From: Bacteroidota bacterium
GTDB lineage: Bacteria > Bacteroidota > Bacteroidia > Bacteroidales > JAAUTT01
Direction: 5' to 3'
DNA: 64,000 nucleotides
Assembly: GCA_021779665.1 (NCBI GenBank)
Contig: JAJYAG010000009.1
Span: 4,986 to 68,985 of the forward strand
Within the stretch, counting starts at the first letter, position 1. Every line of letters starts with the position of its first letter. Positions 7,814 to 19,200 of this stretch are shown in pieces. The notes beneath the pieces were generated by a model. That model had not been told where the DNA came from. It made no database searches and saw only the letters and a list, made by a program, of their open reading frames with translations. A program made the translations under genes and the position numbers.

Positions 7814-8755
7814 ATGAGAAAACTTTCGTGGAGAGGTTGGTTAAGTGTTATAAAAAAGACCTTCAGTAAATTTTTTGATGATAAAGGTATGAAGCTTAGT
7901 GCTTCCCTGGCTTATTATACCATATTTTCACTACCGGCATTGTTAATTCTGATCATTGGCCTGGGAAGTGTCTTTTACGGAAAAGAAGCCATTCAGGGAG
8001 AAATTTTTCATAGCATAAACGATTGGATTGGAGCTAAACCAGCAGCTCAGGTGCAGGAAATGCTCAAAAAAACAACTATGGAGTATAACAGTGTTTGGGC
8101 AACTATTTTAGGTGTGGTTACTTTGCTTGTTGGAGCTTCCACAATTTTTGCCGAAATTCAGGACTCAATCAATATTATCTGGGGCCTGAAACCCAAACCT
8201 AATAAAGGCCTGATAAAACTAGTGCTTAACAGGCTTCTCTCGTTCTCTATGATTCTGGTACTTGGCTTTTTATTTCTGGTCTCCCTTCTGCTAAATGCTA
8301 TGCTTACAACTTTTATGGAAAAGCTGAAGAGCCTGTTCAACGATCAGATTGTGCAATTCTTCTTTATTTTCGATTATATATTTGTTTTTACAGTCATCAC
8401 ACTCCTTTTTGCATCCATCTTCAAAGTTTTACCCGATGCCCGGATAAAGTTCCGCGATGTGACTACAGGAGCTATGGTTACAGCAGGCTTATTTATGCTG
8501 GGCCGGATATTAATTGATTATTACATGAAAAACGTTGCCGATTTAACCACCTATGGAGCTGCAGGCTCTATAATAGTTATTCTCTTATGGGTATATTACA
8601 CCTCAATAATTTTATATCTGGGGGCTGAATTTACTCAGGTATATGTTACAAAACGCGGCGACGAAATTATTCCTTACAATTATGCTGTCAAACTCGAGAC
8701 CCGCATAACTGAAAAAGACCCGGTAACAAAAACCAAAAAGACTAAAAAGATTTGA
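7814..8755 (+). CDS. YihY/BrkB-family inner-membrane protein
   Basis: 313 residues with six predicted membrane helices and the family marks KLSASLAYYTIFSLPALL near residue 28, a central ITLLFASIFKVLPDARI near 198 and GAAGSIIVILLWVYYTS near 250. The tail is basic (TKTKKTKKI). The family was once called ribonuclease BN or virulence factor BrkB; its real function is unsettled, with a transport role likely. It is convergent with the sigma-54 activator, whose stop lies three bases downstream, and appears to be a single-gene unit. Confidence 0.9.
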   Translation: MRKLSWRGWLSVIKKTFSKFFDDKGMKLSASLAYYTIFSLPALLILIIGLGSVFYGKEAIQGEIFHSINDWIGAKPAAQVQEMLKKTTMEYNSVWATILGVVTLLVGASTIFAEIQDSINIIWGLKPKPNKGLIKLVLNRLLSFSMILVLGFLFLVSLLLNAMLTTFMEKLKSLFNDQIVQFFFIFDYIFVFTVITLLFASIFKVLPDARIKFRDVTTGAMVTAGLFMLGRILIDYYMKNVADLTTYGAAGSIIVILLWVYYTSIILYLGAEFTQVYVTKRGDEIIPYNYAVKLETRITEKDPVTKTKKTKKI

Positions 8756-8757
8756 TC

Positions 8758-10152
8758 TTATTGTGACTCTTCGTAGTTCTTTATTTTATTGTACAGGGTT
8801 TTCCTGTCAATATTTAACTTTTCGGCAGCTTTGCTCTTATTAAAATTAACATCGCGTAAAACGCTCATTATGGTTTCATATTCAGCACGTGAAGCAGCAT
8901 CTTTTAAACCGAAATCCTTCTTAATAACAGTGGGTTCAGTTGCGTTCTCCTGCTTATTAATAAAGTGCGAAGGACTAATAATCTCCACTGGCAGACTACT
9001 CATGCCAACCAATCCTGATTTTGTAAGCAATACCGCTCTGCGAACAACATTTCTGAATTCGCGGAGATTGCCGGGCCAGGTGTAACGCATAAAAATATCC
9101 ATCACATCTTTATCAAACCCTTCAATTTTCTTGTTCAGTTCTTTATTGCTCTTATCGAGGAAAAACTCGGCAAACAAAGGTATGTCCTCACGACGGTTTC
9201 TCAAAGGAGGGATATTGATTGTAAATTCGTTAAACCTGAAATATAAGTCCTCACGGAATCTGCCATTCTGAACGGCTTCCTGCAGACTTTCATTCGAAGC
9301 AACTATTATTCTGATATCTAACGGCATCTCTTTAGTACCGCCAACTTTTTTAAACTTACGTTCCTGAATTACCCTCAGCAATGTGGCCTGAATATCGTAA
9401 GAGAGGTTAGACACTTCATCGAGAAAGATGGTTCCGTTGTTTGCTGCTTCAAAATGGCCTTCCTTATCGTAAAGAGCCCCGGTAAACGACCCCTTAACAT
9501 GCCCGAACAATGTACTTCCGGCAAGTTCTTTGGAAATAGCTCCGCAGTCGATAGCTACGAAAGGCTGACTGCTGCGGTCGCTGCGCTCGTGTATGGTTCT
9601 TGCAATAACTTCTTTACCTGTACCAGTTTCGCCATACAAAATAACACTGTAATTGGTCGGAGCCACAATATCAACCTGATTATACAAATCAAATGCAATT
9701 TTGGATTTACCAACCATATAGTTGCTATTATTCCCAACAGGAGTTTTCCTGGGTTTTGAAACCTGTTCTTCCTGCGGCTCATTAACAACTAATGAGGAAC
9801 TAGCAGCCGACAAAACATTAAGAACCTCATCGGGAATCAAAGGTTTTGCAATATAGTCGAATGCACCTGCTTTTATTACTTCAACAGCAGTTTTTATATG
9901 AGAGTAGCCTGTGATAATGATAACTACAGTGGCGGGATTAATCTTTTTTAATTCAACTAAAACATCTTTCCCATTTTTATCGCCCAACTTGTAATCACAT
10001 AACACAATATCATAATTCACTTCCTTAAACTTTGATATACCTCCGCTGGCTGTATAAGCGGCCTCCGCTTCGTAGCCGTTTTTGTTAAGGTAACGGGTCA
10101 GTAAGGAGCATATATCAGCGTCGTCATCAATAATCAGTACTTTTTTACCCAT
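8758..10152 (-). CDS. Sigma-54-dependent response regulator (NtrC family)
   Basis: 464 residues: receiver domain 4-118 with acidic DDD at 9-11 and phospho-acceptor D53; AAA+ domain about 145-375 with Walker A GETGTGKE, the sigma-54 contact loop as GSFTGA, Walker B TIFLDE and the arginine-finger region FREDLYFR; C-terminal Fis-type helix-turn-helix near 420-460 (NKSKAAEKLNIDRKTLYNKI). It activates sigma-54 promoters when phosphorylated. The loop is GSFTGA instead of canonical GAFTGA. The likely partner is the CHASE3 kinase 211 bases upstream on the same strand. Confidence 0.93.
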   Translation of the reverse strand: MGKKVLIIDDDADICSLLTRYLNKNGYEAEAAYTASGGISKFKEVNYDIVLCDYKLGDKNGKDVLVELKKINPATVVIIITGYSHIKTAVEVIKAGAFDYIAKPLIPDEVLNVLSAASSSLVVNEPQEEQVSKPRKTPVGNNSNYMVGKSKIAFDLYNQVDIVAPTNYSVILYGETGTGKEVIARTIHERSDRSSQPFVAIDCGAISKELAGSTLFGHVKGSFTGALYDKEGHFEAANNGTIFLDEVSNLSYDIQATLLRVIQERKFKKVGGTKEMPLDIRIIVASNESLQEAVQNGRFREDLYFRFNEFTINIPPLRNRREDIPLFAEFFLDKSNKELNKKIEGFDKDVMDIFMRYTWPGNLREFRNVVRRAVLLTKSGLVGMSSLPVEIISPSHFINKQENATEPTVIKKDFGLKDAASRAEYETIMSVLRDVNFNKSKAAEKLNIDRKTLYNKIKNYEESQ

Positions 10153-10214
10153 AGTGAATGGTTATTCGATTGCAATTATATTATTATTATTTTTTCAGTC
10201 AAATCTGTTCAAGG

Positions 10215-10222
10215 CAAAATTA
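10215..10222 (-). promoter_or_regulatory. Possible -7 element for the sigma-54 activator gene
   Basis: The minus strand reads TAATTTTG, an exact TAnnTTTG match, 62 bases before the start. No TTTG is found 19 bases further upstream, so only half of the promoter is supported. Confidence 0.35.
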
Positions 10223-10363
10223 CAATAAAGAATATGAAAAACGTTTGTAAAAGCCTTTTATTTAAAGGGTTTCCCTTATTTAATAGTTATTTGTTTAAAT
10301 CAAGCCCAAGTTAAACATTTTAAACGTAATTTGAAATCTGATATTTAGATTTAGTCCAAATTA

Positions 10364-11779
10364 TTATGAATATTGCTCAGCTTTCTCCAACTGTACTCCA
10401 GTTAATCGGAGTTTAAGGTAAATGAAAAACGTGGTTCCTTTTCCAGGTATACTCTCAAGTGAAATGCTTCCATTATGGTTTAAAATAATATTCTGGGTAT
10501 TTGTTAAACCCAAACCATTTCCGGCCTCTTTTGTTGTGAAATACGGCTCAAAAATTTTTGAAACCGCATCACTATCCATACCCGCCCCGTTGTCTTTTAT
10601 CGTAATAAGGCATAGTTGTTCACGATTTTCCACTTTAATTTCCAAAACCCCTTTATCAGGCTCCATAGCTTCAATTGCGTTCACAATAATATTCAGGAAA
10701 GCAAGCTTCATCTTTTCAGCATCCACTTCTACCTTCCCCGATTGTAAAGAATAATTCTTTATAATCTTAATTCCCTGAAGGTTAATACGGTCTGACGCAA
10801 GGTCAATGGTTTCATCAAGAATATCTCCGGGTGAAACCAGAGCCAGTTGAAGTTCAGAGAACTTTGTGGAATTCAGTAACTTAGAAATCAGGGTATTTAT
10901 TCGTTCTGAGTTTCTTTTAATAATATCAAGCAGAAAAGCGTTGTCTTCGTTATCGGCAATTGAATCTTTTAACTGATCGGTTGCCAGCGCTATACTGGTT
11001 AAAGGGTTCCTTATTTCGTGAGCAAGTGTCCTTGAAATACGACCGCTTATCGCAAATTTTTCTATACTTTTTAAATCTGTTAACTCCTTATTCGCAGTTT
11101 TCAGCTTTTCAATTCCTGCCTCGAGCTCCGACCTGTATATTTTTTTGGCTTTATTTTCTTTTTCAAAAGTTATCAGGGAAATAATAGCGAGAAAAATAGC
11201 CAGTACCAGAGATAGCAAATTGGTTATTTTAAGTGAGGCATATGTTTCATTATACTTTTTAACCCTGTCGAGTAGATTGGCCCGCTCATGGTCCTGCATT
11301 ATTTTCACGGTTTTACGGATATTACTCATGAGGTTCACTTCAGGAAACCCTAAACTTTCCATCATCTCAGGAGTAAGATTCAAATTATTGATTTGAACAA
11401 GTGCCCTCTCCATCAGGTTAGTCTTACTTTTTATCAAAGCTTTTATAAATTCAAGTCTGACTTGCTGAGTAGAATCGTTTGGAGAAATAAACCGGAGAAC
11501 ATTATATATGGAATCGGCTTTTTGCCTCACATTAAAATAGGGGCTTAGCAACACACTGTCGTGTGTCAAAGCATACCCACGAATACCTGTCTCAGCATCT
11601 TTCATTGCCGACACAAGTAACTCCAGATTAAAGATGGTTTCGTTAGTACGATCGACTGTCTTCGATCTTTTTTCCATCTCAAGTGTATTGAGATAAATGA
11701 GAAAATACGAAACTAATAAGATACCAAAAGCCAAAACATATCCATTTCGTACTTTTTTCTCCGACTGATTAATTTTCAT
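10364..11779 (-). CDS. Membrane sensor histidine kinase with CHASE3 domain
   Basis: 471 residues. Transmembrane helices at about 14-31 and 185-205 bracket a periplasmic CHASE3-type helical domain (DAETGIRGYALTHDSVLLSP near 61). After a short linker come the HisKA domain with H254 in TLAHEIRNPL and a HATPase domain with the N box (NIIVNAIEAM), G1 box (DNGAGM) and G2 box (GNGLGL). It should autophosphorylate and pass phosphate to the NtrC-type regulator encoded next on the same strand. The signal for this CHASE3 domain is unknown. Confidence 0.92.
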   Translation of the reverse strand: MKINQSEKKVRNGYVLAFGILLVSYFLIYLNTLEMEKRSKTVDRTNETIFNLELLVSAMKDAETGIRGYALTHDSVLLSPYFNVRQKADSIYNVLRFISPNDSTQQVRLEFIKALIKSKTNLMERALVQINNLNLTPEMMESLGFPEVNLMSNIRKTVKIMQDHERANLLDRVKKYNETYASLKITNLLSLVLAIFLAIISLITFEKENKAKKIYRSELEAGIEKLKTANKELTDLKSIEKFAISGRISRTLAHEIRNPLTSIALATDQLKDSIADNEDNAFLLDIIKRNSERINTLISKLLNSTKFSELQLALVSPGDILDETIDLASDRINLQGIKIIKNYSLQSGKVEVDAEKMKLAFLNIIVNAIEAMEPDKGVLEIKVENREQLCLITIKDNGAGMDSDAVSKIFEPYFTTKEAGNGLGLTNTQNIILNHNGSISLESIPGKGTTFFIYLKLRLTGVQLEKAEQYS

Positions 11780-11919
11780 AAATAAAAGCTATAGCTTAGA
11801 ATATAAACCAACGACCAGTGATTTTTGTTGAATATTACAAAATATTCCATTAATAACAGCAAGATGGCTTCTACTTAAATAAAAACATGAAAATAATCAT
11901 GCATATTCCCTGATTTTTT

Positions 11920-11927
11920 TAAATTTG
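11920..11927 (+). promoter_or_regulatory. Possible -7 element for the PAS kinase
   Basis: TAAATTTG matches TAnnTTTG exactly and lies 65 bases before the chosen ATG at 11992. The -33 position does not carry TTTG. If used, it would exclude the TTG at 11938 as start, because transcription would begin about there. Confidence 0.4.
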
Positions 11928-11991
11928 CCTACATCAATTGATTTTCGGGAATTTAGATTCGTTACGCAAAAACTATAGGAACTTTTTTAAA

Positions 11992-14010
11992 ATGTCCAAT
12001 ATGACTCCAAAAAAAAAGTTAGAGGAAAAAGATATTTTTTTAAAAACTACCCCTGACCCAGATATAGAAATTCCAGCTGCACTGAATCTGGAAGATTCGC
12101 GAAGGCTGCTTCAGGAATTAAAACTCAAAGAAATTGAATTAGAATTGCTTAATGAAGAATTGAGCCATAAAAATGAACAACTTAGCAATAAGTTAAAAAT
12201 CTACTCCGACTTTTTCGATAATTCAACCTTACCATTATTAAGTTTAAACAGCAATGGGACAATTTCCTTAGCAAACGAAGCTTTTGCAGACTTTATAAAA
12301 CAACCTCTCAGCAAACTTGAAGGCTCCAATCTACGAGATTATCTTACATCCGAATTCTCGGACAAATTGCAATTCCTGCTCTCGCAAACAGGAAGCATTA
12401 CTCTTAAGTTTGAAACTCCTTATGCTGAGAAAATAGAAGCTTATGCAGATGTAAAGATATCATCTAATCGCCAAACTTCTCAACTTACTCTTCATCCGTT
12501 AACCACCACGGTCCTTGAAGAAAAGCATGCGACCGATGAGCAGATTTACAGGGCAATAGGCGAATCCATCAATTACGGAATCTGGGTTTGTGCCCCCGAC
12601 GGCCGAAATATTTATGCCAGCGATTCCTTTCTAAAGCTGGTAGGGATCACCCGGGAACAATGTTCCGATTTTGGCTGGGGCGATGTTCTCCATCCTGAAG
12701 ATAAAGAAAGAACCATTGCCGCCTGGAAGGAATGTGTTCAAACCGGAGGAAAATGGGATATTGAGCACCGTTACCGGGGAGTTGACAATAAATGGTATTA
12801 CGTTCTAGCACGTGGTGTCCCTGTAAAAAACAAAACGGGTGAAATCATTTATTGGGCGGGAATTAACCTGGATATTACAGAGCTTAAAAATGTTCAGCTT
12901 TCTCTTAAGGATAGTGAAGACAGGTACAAGGCCTTATTTGAATCGATGCCTATTGGGCTCGCAATCAGCGATACATCTGGAAAAATTATTTATGGTAATA
13001 ATAAATCCCGAAGTTTGCTTGGAATCAACCGCGCCGAGTTAAAAAGAGGAATCGATATTTCCAGATGGAACTTTGTACGGAAGGAAGGATTGGAAATAGT
13101 GCCGGCAAAGCTTCCCGACATGAAAGAATATTATATCAACCGGGTTATTGAAAATACCGAAATAGGAATTGTAAGGGATAACAAAGAGATAACCTGGTTG
13201 AATGTTACTGCCGCACCCCTTCAAAATCCCAATGAAATACTGATTGCATTTATTGATATAACGGAAAAAATTGAAAGAGAAAATCAGCTGAAAATGCTTT
13301 CAGAAAAATTTCAGGAGCTAAATGCCACAAAAGACAAGTTTTTCTCCATCATAGCTCACGATTTAAAAAACCCTTTCAATTCCATATTAGGTTTTTCAGA
13401 ACTGATGATGAAAAACCTTTCCAAATACACCATTGAAGAAATTGAGCGTTTTATTGGAATTATTCACAGTACCTCAAAAAATGCCTACAATCTGCTCGAA
13501 AACCTTTTAAACTGGTCGAGAACACAAACAGGAACCATAGAGTTCAGTCCAAATAATTACGATTTAAATGAAATAATCCTCAGCAATCTCGATTTTGTTA
13601 AGAATTATGCTCTCAAAAAAAGCATACGTATTAATTACGAACCTTCCGGAAAGCTTATTGTGAATATCGATAAGAATATGATTGATACGGTTTTCCGTAA
13701 TCTTCTGACCAATTCCATAAAATTCTCCTACCCTGGAGAAAAAGTTGATCTTAAAGTTGAAGATGAAGGCGATAATTATCGAATCAGCATCCGCGATTAT
13801 GGTATAGGGATAGAAGAAGAAAACATGGACAAGCTTTTCCGTATCGATAGCAAATACAGCAGCTTTGGCACCAATAACGAGAAAGGAAGCGGCTTGGGTT
13901 TAATTATCAGCAAGGAGTTTATTGAACGTCATGAAGGACATATCCGCGTAAAAAGTGAATATGGCAAAGGCAGTGAATTTATATTTACCTTACCGAAAGC
14001 TGTTTTCTAA
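11992..14010 (+). CDS. Cytoplasmic multi-PAS sensor histidine kinase
   Basis: 672 residues from the ATG at 11992; an upstream TTG at 11938 would add 18. AGGA lies 11 bases before the ATG. The order is a charged coiled coil near 20-70 (LEIELELLNEELSHKNEQ type), a first PAS near 75-165, a PAS-PAC near 185-300 with WYYVLARGVPV and WAGINLDITE, a third PAS near 310-430, HisKA with the phospho-acceptor in IIAHDLKNPF (His about 456), and HATPase with NLLTNSIKFS and GSGLGLIIS. There is no membrane segment, so it senses an internal signal. No response regulator is adjacent; it is an orphan and convergent with TamL (four-base overlap). Confidence 0.9.
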   Translation: MSNMTPKKKLEEKDIFLKTTPDPDIEIPAALNLEDSRRLLQELKLKEIELELLNEELSHKNEQLSNKLKIYSDFFDNSTLPLLSLNSNGTISLANEAFADFIKQPLSKLEGSNLRDYLTSEFSDKLQFLLSQTGSITLKFETPYAEKIEAYADVKISSNRQTSQLTLHPLTTTVLEEKHATDEQIYRAIGESINYGIWVCAPDGRNIYASDSFLKLVGITREQCSDFGWGDVLHPEDKERTIAAWKECVQTGGKWDIEHRYRGVDNKWYYVLARGVPVKNKTGEIIYWAGINLDITELKNVQLSLKDSEDRYKALFESMPIGLAISDTSGKIIYGNNKSRSLLGINRAELKRGIDISRWNFVRKEGLEIVPAKLPDMKEYYINRVIENTEIGIVRDNKEITWLNVTAAPLQNPNEILIAFIDITEKIERENQLKMLSEKFQELNATKDKFFSIIAHDLKNPFNSILGFSELMMKNLSKYTIEEIERFIGIIHSTSKNAYNLLENLLNWSRTQTGTIEFSPNNYDLNEIILSNLDFVKNYALKKSIRINYEPSGKLIVNIDKNMIDTVFRNLLTNSIKFSYPGEKVDLKVEDEGDNYRISIRDYGIGIEEENMDKLFRIDSKYSSFGTNNEKGSGLGLIISKEFIERHEGHIRVKSEYGKGSEFIFTLPKAVF

Positions 14011-16277
14011 AAAGGATATCCGATAGCAAAATTCCAAACAGTATCCATATCCGAAACTTTTTGAATCTGGTTGGGAGAATGAAGCGGAAACCCGACATCG
14101 ATTCTGATAATGAAATACTGATTAAGGTATCTCAAGCCTGTTCCCCAGCCCACTGCCAGCTGCTTCAGAACTTTTCCGGTTTCAAACTGAGCTCCCGACC
14201 TCAACGTATCTTCCTTTGCAAGCCATATATTGCCAGCATCGAGAAATAAAGCCCATTCGAAGCTTTTGGCTATTTTATACCTGTTTTCAATGTTTCCAAG
14301 CAGCATTATTTCGCCGCTATGGTTTATGAGAACATCCTTCGATTTATCGGCGTAAGCTCCCGGGCCTACCGAGCGAAACCAAAAAGCTCTAATGCTGTTG
14401 GCTCCCCCGAGATAATACTGCTTTATTCCGGGTAATAATCCTGAATTGCCTATTGGCAAACCAACGCCGGCACTAACCCGCGTCGCAATCCTGTTCTTAC
14501 GCGCAACATCCCAATACATCCGGTAATCGACTGTAGTTTTAACGAATTGGGCATAGGGTGTTCCCAGAAATTTTAAGGGTTCCTGTGCCGTACTTCTTTT
14601 GCCTAAAAGGTTTTGAATTCCATAAAGCAAGTTGCCCGAGAGATCTATAGCTCCTGTGAATGAAGTTCTAAAACGCCGTGGATCTTTATCAGGCACAGCA
14701 TAGCGATAGGTGTAGTTTGTCCCGATCATAAACTGATCGGAGAAACTTTGTTTGAGTAAAGGATTTTTGTTCACCATGGAATCGAAAACATGCGTACTTT
14801 TAAGCATATGCTGATAAGTAATATCAATCAGATTAAGCTCATGACTGCGAAACACCGACTCAGCCCACCGGTAACCATAGAGCAATCTGAAAAACGACAT
14901 CTGATAAAACTGCATCTGGTTTATATATCGTAAATCCAGACGTATATGGTTATTCGGGATAAATTTTGAAGAAATGACTTCAGGATTTATCAACAGGAAT
15001 CGCGGAAATTTTAATTCGGCTGAAGCCCCGGCTTCGTAATTAAAATCTCCTATGAAATCATTTTTTGATTTTGACAGATAAGCTTCAATACTACCATAAG
15101 TGCGGACAGTAAGCTGCTCCCCTCCGCCCAGAAGATTGCGGTTGGTATAAACAAGCTCGGCTACCGGACCTGCAAAATCGTTGGACTTATTAACCAAATC
15201 GGCCGACGCCCTGAAGTTATTTAAGCTGTTTGGTGTAAGATCAATGTTGACGTTAACTCTGTTGTTGTAATTTGTATCCGGCGTTGCATCAAGGTTAGTA
15301 TATTTAAAAACACTCAGCGATGACAGGTTTTTGTTGGTGATACTATAGTTTTCGGTAGTTAACAACCCACTGTCCCTGAAAAGGATAAAATGCCTGAAAT
15401 ACTTAGGTTTGAGTAACCTACCTGTTAAAAAAGTCACTCCTTTGTATTTAACTGTATCCTGAATGGTGAGCGAATCTTTAACAGAATTATCATAAACCAT
15501 AACTTCGTTCACATACCAGGGTTGCAGGTTCTTACGGTCGGTTCCATCCTTGATTCTCATGGAGAGATCTATCTTCCGGGTTTGCCTGTTCGAATCTGCT
15601 TTGAAAATAAGGAAGTCGGGTGAAAAATAATAAAATCCATTTGTTTTGAGCAAAGCATCAATTCTCTCTCTTTCTTCCTTAAGTCTTTCAAGGTTATACC
15701 TGTCGCCAGGATGCAGCAGCGACTTTTCCTTAAGGGAATCAATAAGATGAACAATCAATGTATCGTCAATAGCAACATCAATATTTCCGAGATTATAAGG
15801 CGGCTCCACATAACAGTTATATAAAACCTTTCGTTGCTGCTTTCCAAGTCTTGTTTTAATTATCTGAGATTTAACGCGCGAATCCAGGAAACCGTTTGCT
15901 TTTAAGACTGTCTTGAGGGATTGGGCCACTTCGTCCACAGGCACATCCGAAAGAAGCACCGGTCGTTCACCGTAGGTGGTCCCCAAGTAATTATTGTCTT
16001 TTTTCCCTTTGCTGAAAATACTATAAATCCATAACTTATAAGGAAGTCCGAGAATTCTGCGGTTAGGAAGAGGATAAACTTCTTCCTTTAGCAAACTTTC
16101 TACCTTCGATGTTCCCGAAACTCCTTTATCTGCATGAACTTTTATTTTTGCTCCTGCATAAAGGTATTCGTCATCTTTGAGAATTTTGGAGCTCAGGCAC
16201 GAACTTAACAGCAATATCGCTGAAAACAAAATAATTAAAATACGGAAATTTCCGGAAGTCTTATTCCTTTTCATCAT
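14007..16277 (-). CDS. TamL-like outer-membrane lipoprotein of the BamA/TamA (Omp85) family
   Basis: 756 residues. The N-terminus is a lipoprotein signal with lipobox LLSSC (C27). A POTRA-like region follows at about 100-260, and the C-terminal two thirds form an Omp85 beta-barrel, with the signature LGGANSIRAFWFRSVGPGAY near 635 and an ending in aromatic Phe (NFAIGYPF). Bacteroidota use a lipidated TamA relative, TamL, together with TamB. This fits the adjacent TamB, whose stop overlaps this start by 17 bases. It probably helps transport lipids or assemble outer-membrane proteins. Confidence 0.88.
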   Translation of the reverse strand: MMKRNKTSGNFRILIILFSAILLLSSCLSSKILKDDEYLYAGAKIKVHADKGVSGTSKVESLLKEEVYPLPNRRILGLPYKLWIYSIFSKGKKDNNYLGTTYGERPVLLSDVPVDEVAQSLKTVLKANGFLDSRVKSQIIKTRLGKQQRKVLYNCYVEPPYNLGNIDVAIDDTLIVHLIDSLKEKSLLHPGDRYNLERLKEERERIDALLKTNGFYYFSPDFLIFKADSNRQTRKIDLSMRIKDGTDRKNLQPWYVNEVMVYDNSVKDSLTIQDTVKYKGVTFLTGRLLKPKYFRHFILFRDSGLLTTENYSITNKNLSSLSVFKYTNLDATPDTNYNNRVNVNIDLTPNSLNNFRASADLVNKSNDFAGPVAELVYTNRNLLGGGEQLTVRTYGSIEAYLSKSKNDFIGDFNYEAGASAELKFPRFLLINPEVISSKFIPNNHIRLDLRYINQMQFYQMSFFRLLYGYRWAESVFRSHELNLIDITYQHMLKSTHVFDSMVNKNPLLKQSFSDQFMIGTNYTYRYAVPDKDPRRFRTSFTGAIDLSGNLLYGIQNLLGKRSTAQEPLKFLGTPYAQFVKTTVDYRMYWDVARKNRIATRVSAGVGLPIGNSGLLPGIKQYYLGGANSIRAFWFRSVGPGAYADKSKDVLINHSGEIMLLGNIENRYKIAKSFEWALFLDAGNIWLAKEDTLRSGAQFETGKVLKQLAVGWGTGLRYLNQYFIIRIDVGFPLHSPNQIQKVSDMDTVWNFAIGYPF

Positions 16278-19200
16278 CGGCTTCTTGTTGGTTATCGGCT
16301 ACAGATTCAGGTTCTTCAGGTTTTTTGAAAAGTTCCGACAGCTTATTAAAATCCTTTTGAAAAAGAATGCCCGCGCCGGTACTGATAATTTTCCCTTCCA
16401 CCAAACCACGGTACTCACTTCTTCTGAATGTTCGTACTTTCAAAGTTCGGGGCTTATTTACCAGATATTCAATATTGAATTCCGGACTGATCCTGTCGGC
16501 TATGGATTGATGCTGCTGTTCCTGCTCATCGGCCTGCAAAACCACTGTTACTCCAAGTGCAATGTTCAGTCGGTCGTCGGCAAGTTTTTTTGAGGCAGCT
16601 ATCTTCATTTCGGTGCGAAGATTATCCTGGGTCTCACTTCCGTAATTATCGTACGATTCCAGATCAAAATGCAGGTCTATAAACTTCAGCTTTTGGGCGG
16701 CAAGCTGATTAAGTGCATTGGAAATAACCACATTCACACCTCCGTTGTTTCCTAAAACATTGGCAAAATTGTTAAATCCGAAACTACCAAAGAGTAATAA
16801 AGTCATAGCCTTTTGATTCAGCTCCGACTCATTGGAGTTTATTTCCTGAAGTTTTGCCGCAACCATGCCACTTTCCACGCCCTCATACTCTTTAGGCAAG
16901 GACAGATGGAAATTAAATTGTGGATCCTCCAAAGAACCGCTTATATTCATATTAACCATAAAAGGCAGGGTACTCGAAGTTTCAGTGGTATTTAAAAGTT
17001 CGGCGGGCGAGGTTCGTACCTCGTAAAAAGCCCTGAGGTTCAGCTCTGGTTTCGAAATATTACCATACCATACTATGTAACTGCTGTCGGCAATCTGAAA
17101 CTTACGCTTTAGCCCGGAGAGGCTGATGGTATAATCGCCTCCCGAAATATCCAGGCGTCCGTTTAAACGGGGCGACTGATAGGGCCGCTGGCTCATGGAA
17201 AAGGTACCTCCGGCCTCCATATTTAAACCCAGATTCCTTACCGGATCGGTGATAATGGTTACAGCTGTATATTTTGCCACCGAAATATTAGCGGTCACTG
17301 CCAGGTTCTGACCAATGGACTCTTCAGAAGGGCCTTCCTGCACTTTTTTCACGCCATCGAATTCAATTACACCTTCTTCGGTGAGTGTAGAGGCTTGTTT
17401 CGTTATTTTATAAAAAAACCGGGAACCTTCATCAATTGTAACTTCGGCATTAACATGCGGGGATTTGTCTTCTCCCGTAAGTTTTATATTACTGGTTACA
17501 ATCAACTTGTTATCCTGACCAGGTAAATTATCAGGCGGTCCCTGATATGCCAGAAATTCTTGAGTGTTCACATTGAGATTATACTGTAGTTGCTTAAGGT
17601 TCGCCAAGGCAACTCTCCCGTTAATTTCCATAGGATCGCCATCATCATCCTTTATTGTAAAGTTTTTAAAAGCTACTTCCTCGCCATTAAAAAGGATTTT
17701 TTGCTTGTCAATCCGAAATTTTGCCTGAATTGGTTCAATAAAGGCAGAAGCTTTATCAAAACCAATTTCACCGTTTACACGCGGCTCAGCAAAATTTCCC
17801 TTTAAATTTAATGAAGCATTTACCACTCCCGCGGCATCTGAAATAACATCGCTGATGAGAGGCTGTAAAGCAGCAATGCTTAAATTTTGAGTACTAAGAT
17901 TAAGATCCATCGGAGCATCTTTTGATAATCCGTAAGTACCCATAAGCTTTAATCGCATGTTTTCCTGCCCGAAATTTACATTGAGCTTTGCCACTTCGTT
18001 GTTTTCCGTATTCGAGGCTAAAACATTCAATTCTCCCAGAGTTCTTTTTTCAAGAACAATGTCAGTGATTCCAAGTTTTGCATCAAAAACAGGCACAGGT
18101 TTGGCAAACAGGTTAGTCGCCATGAGCTCCCCATCAATCTTACCTGTGAGGAAGGCAGTATCTCCATATAAAACTTCCGAAATCAATGCAAGGGTCATAT
18201 TTCTGAAGGAAGCAGCTAATTTTTCGGGCCGCTGTGCATCACTCAGCAGCGAAATCACCTTATCGCCCGAACTAAGTTTGACATCCTTAAAAACAACATT
18301 TTTATTTCGGATAAAAGTTCTGTTACCACCATCAACATCCCAGTTATCATGGTTAAGCATAAGGGGTTCTTTTATTACCAGATTAAGTTCTGGGTTTTGA
18401 GGCTCCAGAGCAATACCGATATCGAACCATTTCTGGGAAGCTGCATTGGAAAAAGCAATCCTGGAATTCAGCGTTCCATTGCTCAGGTCGCTCATCAGTG
18501 AAATATCTCTCAACGTATGAACTTTATTATATAAAGCATCTGTTTTAAAGTCGACCCTGAAGGATGAATCCTTGCCGGAAGCTGAAAGTTTAAGCTTGTC
18601 AACTTCGAAATCGTTAAAGATTAACTTTTCAATATTCACATCCGAAACTAACCGGTTACTTTTTAACTGGGCAGATATTTTTGCTTTTTCAGGAATATCA
18701 ATACGAATGGCCATCAGGTCATTCAGCATGGACAAATCGTCGATATTCAGATCAAGATTGAAGTATTTGCTGCTGTTTTGGGCAGAATCAGCCTTATCTT
18801 CAGAAAAGTACTGCGAGAAATAATTTTTCATAACACCGGGAATCTCCTGAAGTGGTATATTCCCATTGTAGGCGATGCTGCCAAAATTGCTTTTCACCCT
18901 GGCCTCTACGCTATCGCCCATAACCGAGTAGAAAAGTTTGGAATCGGTATTAATTTCATCTTCAGGAATTCTTACATTCAGCTTCATCGTATCCATTGAA
19001 GCCACAAACCTGCCATCACCTTTTGAAACATAACGGGCATCGATTATGCCTGAAAGAGCGATTGTATCTTCAATAAGTTTCATGGCATAAAGGTCCAGGT
19101 TCCGGATATGGGTGTTCACTTTAAACTCGGGACTGTCAGTTAATTTGCCGTTAACCTTCAATTGTAAATTAGTTATAGGGTCGTGCGATGTTAAATTTGC

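Noticed and set aside
10261-10285. AAGGG-TTT-CCCTT hairpin downstream of the CHASE3 kinase
   Set aside because: Only five base pairs in an AT-rich setting and no T run; too weak to call a terminator.
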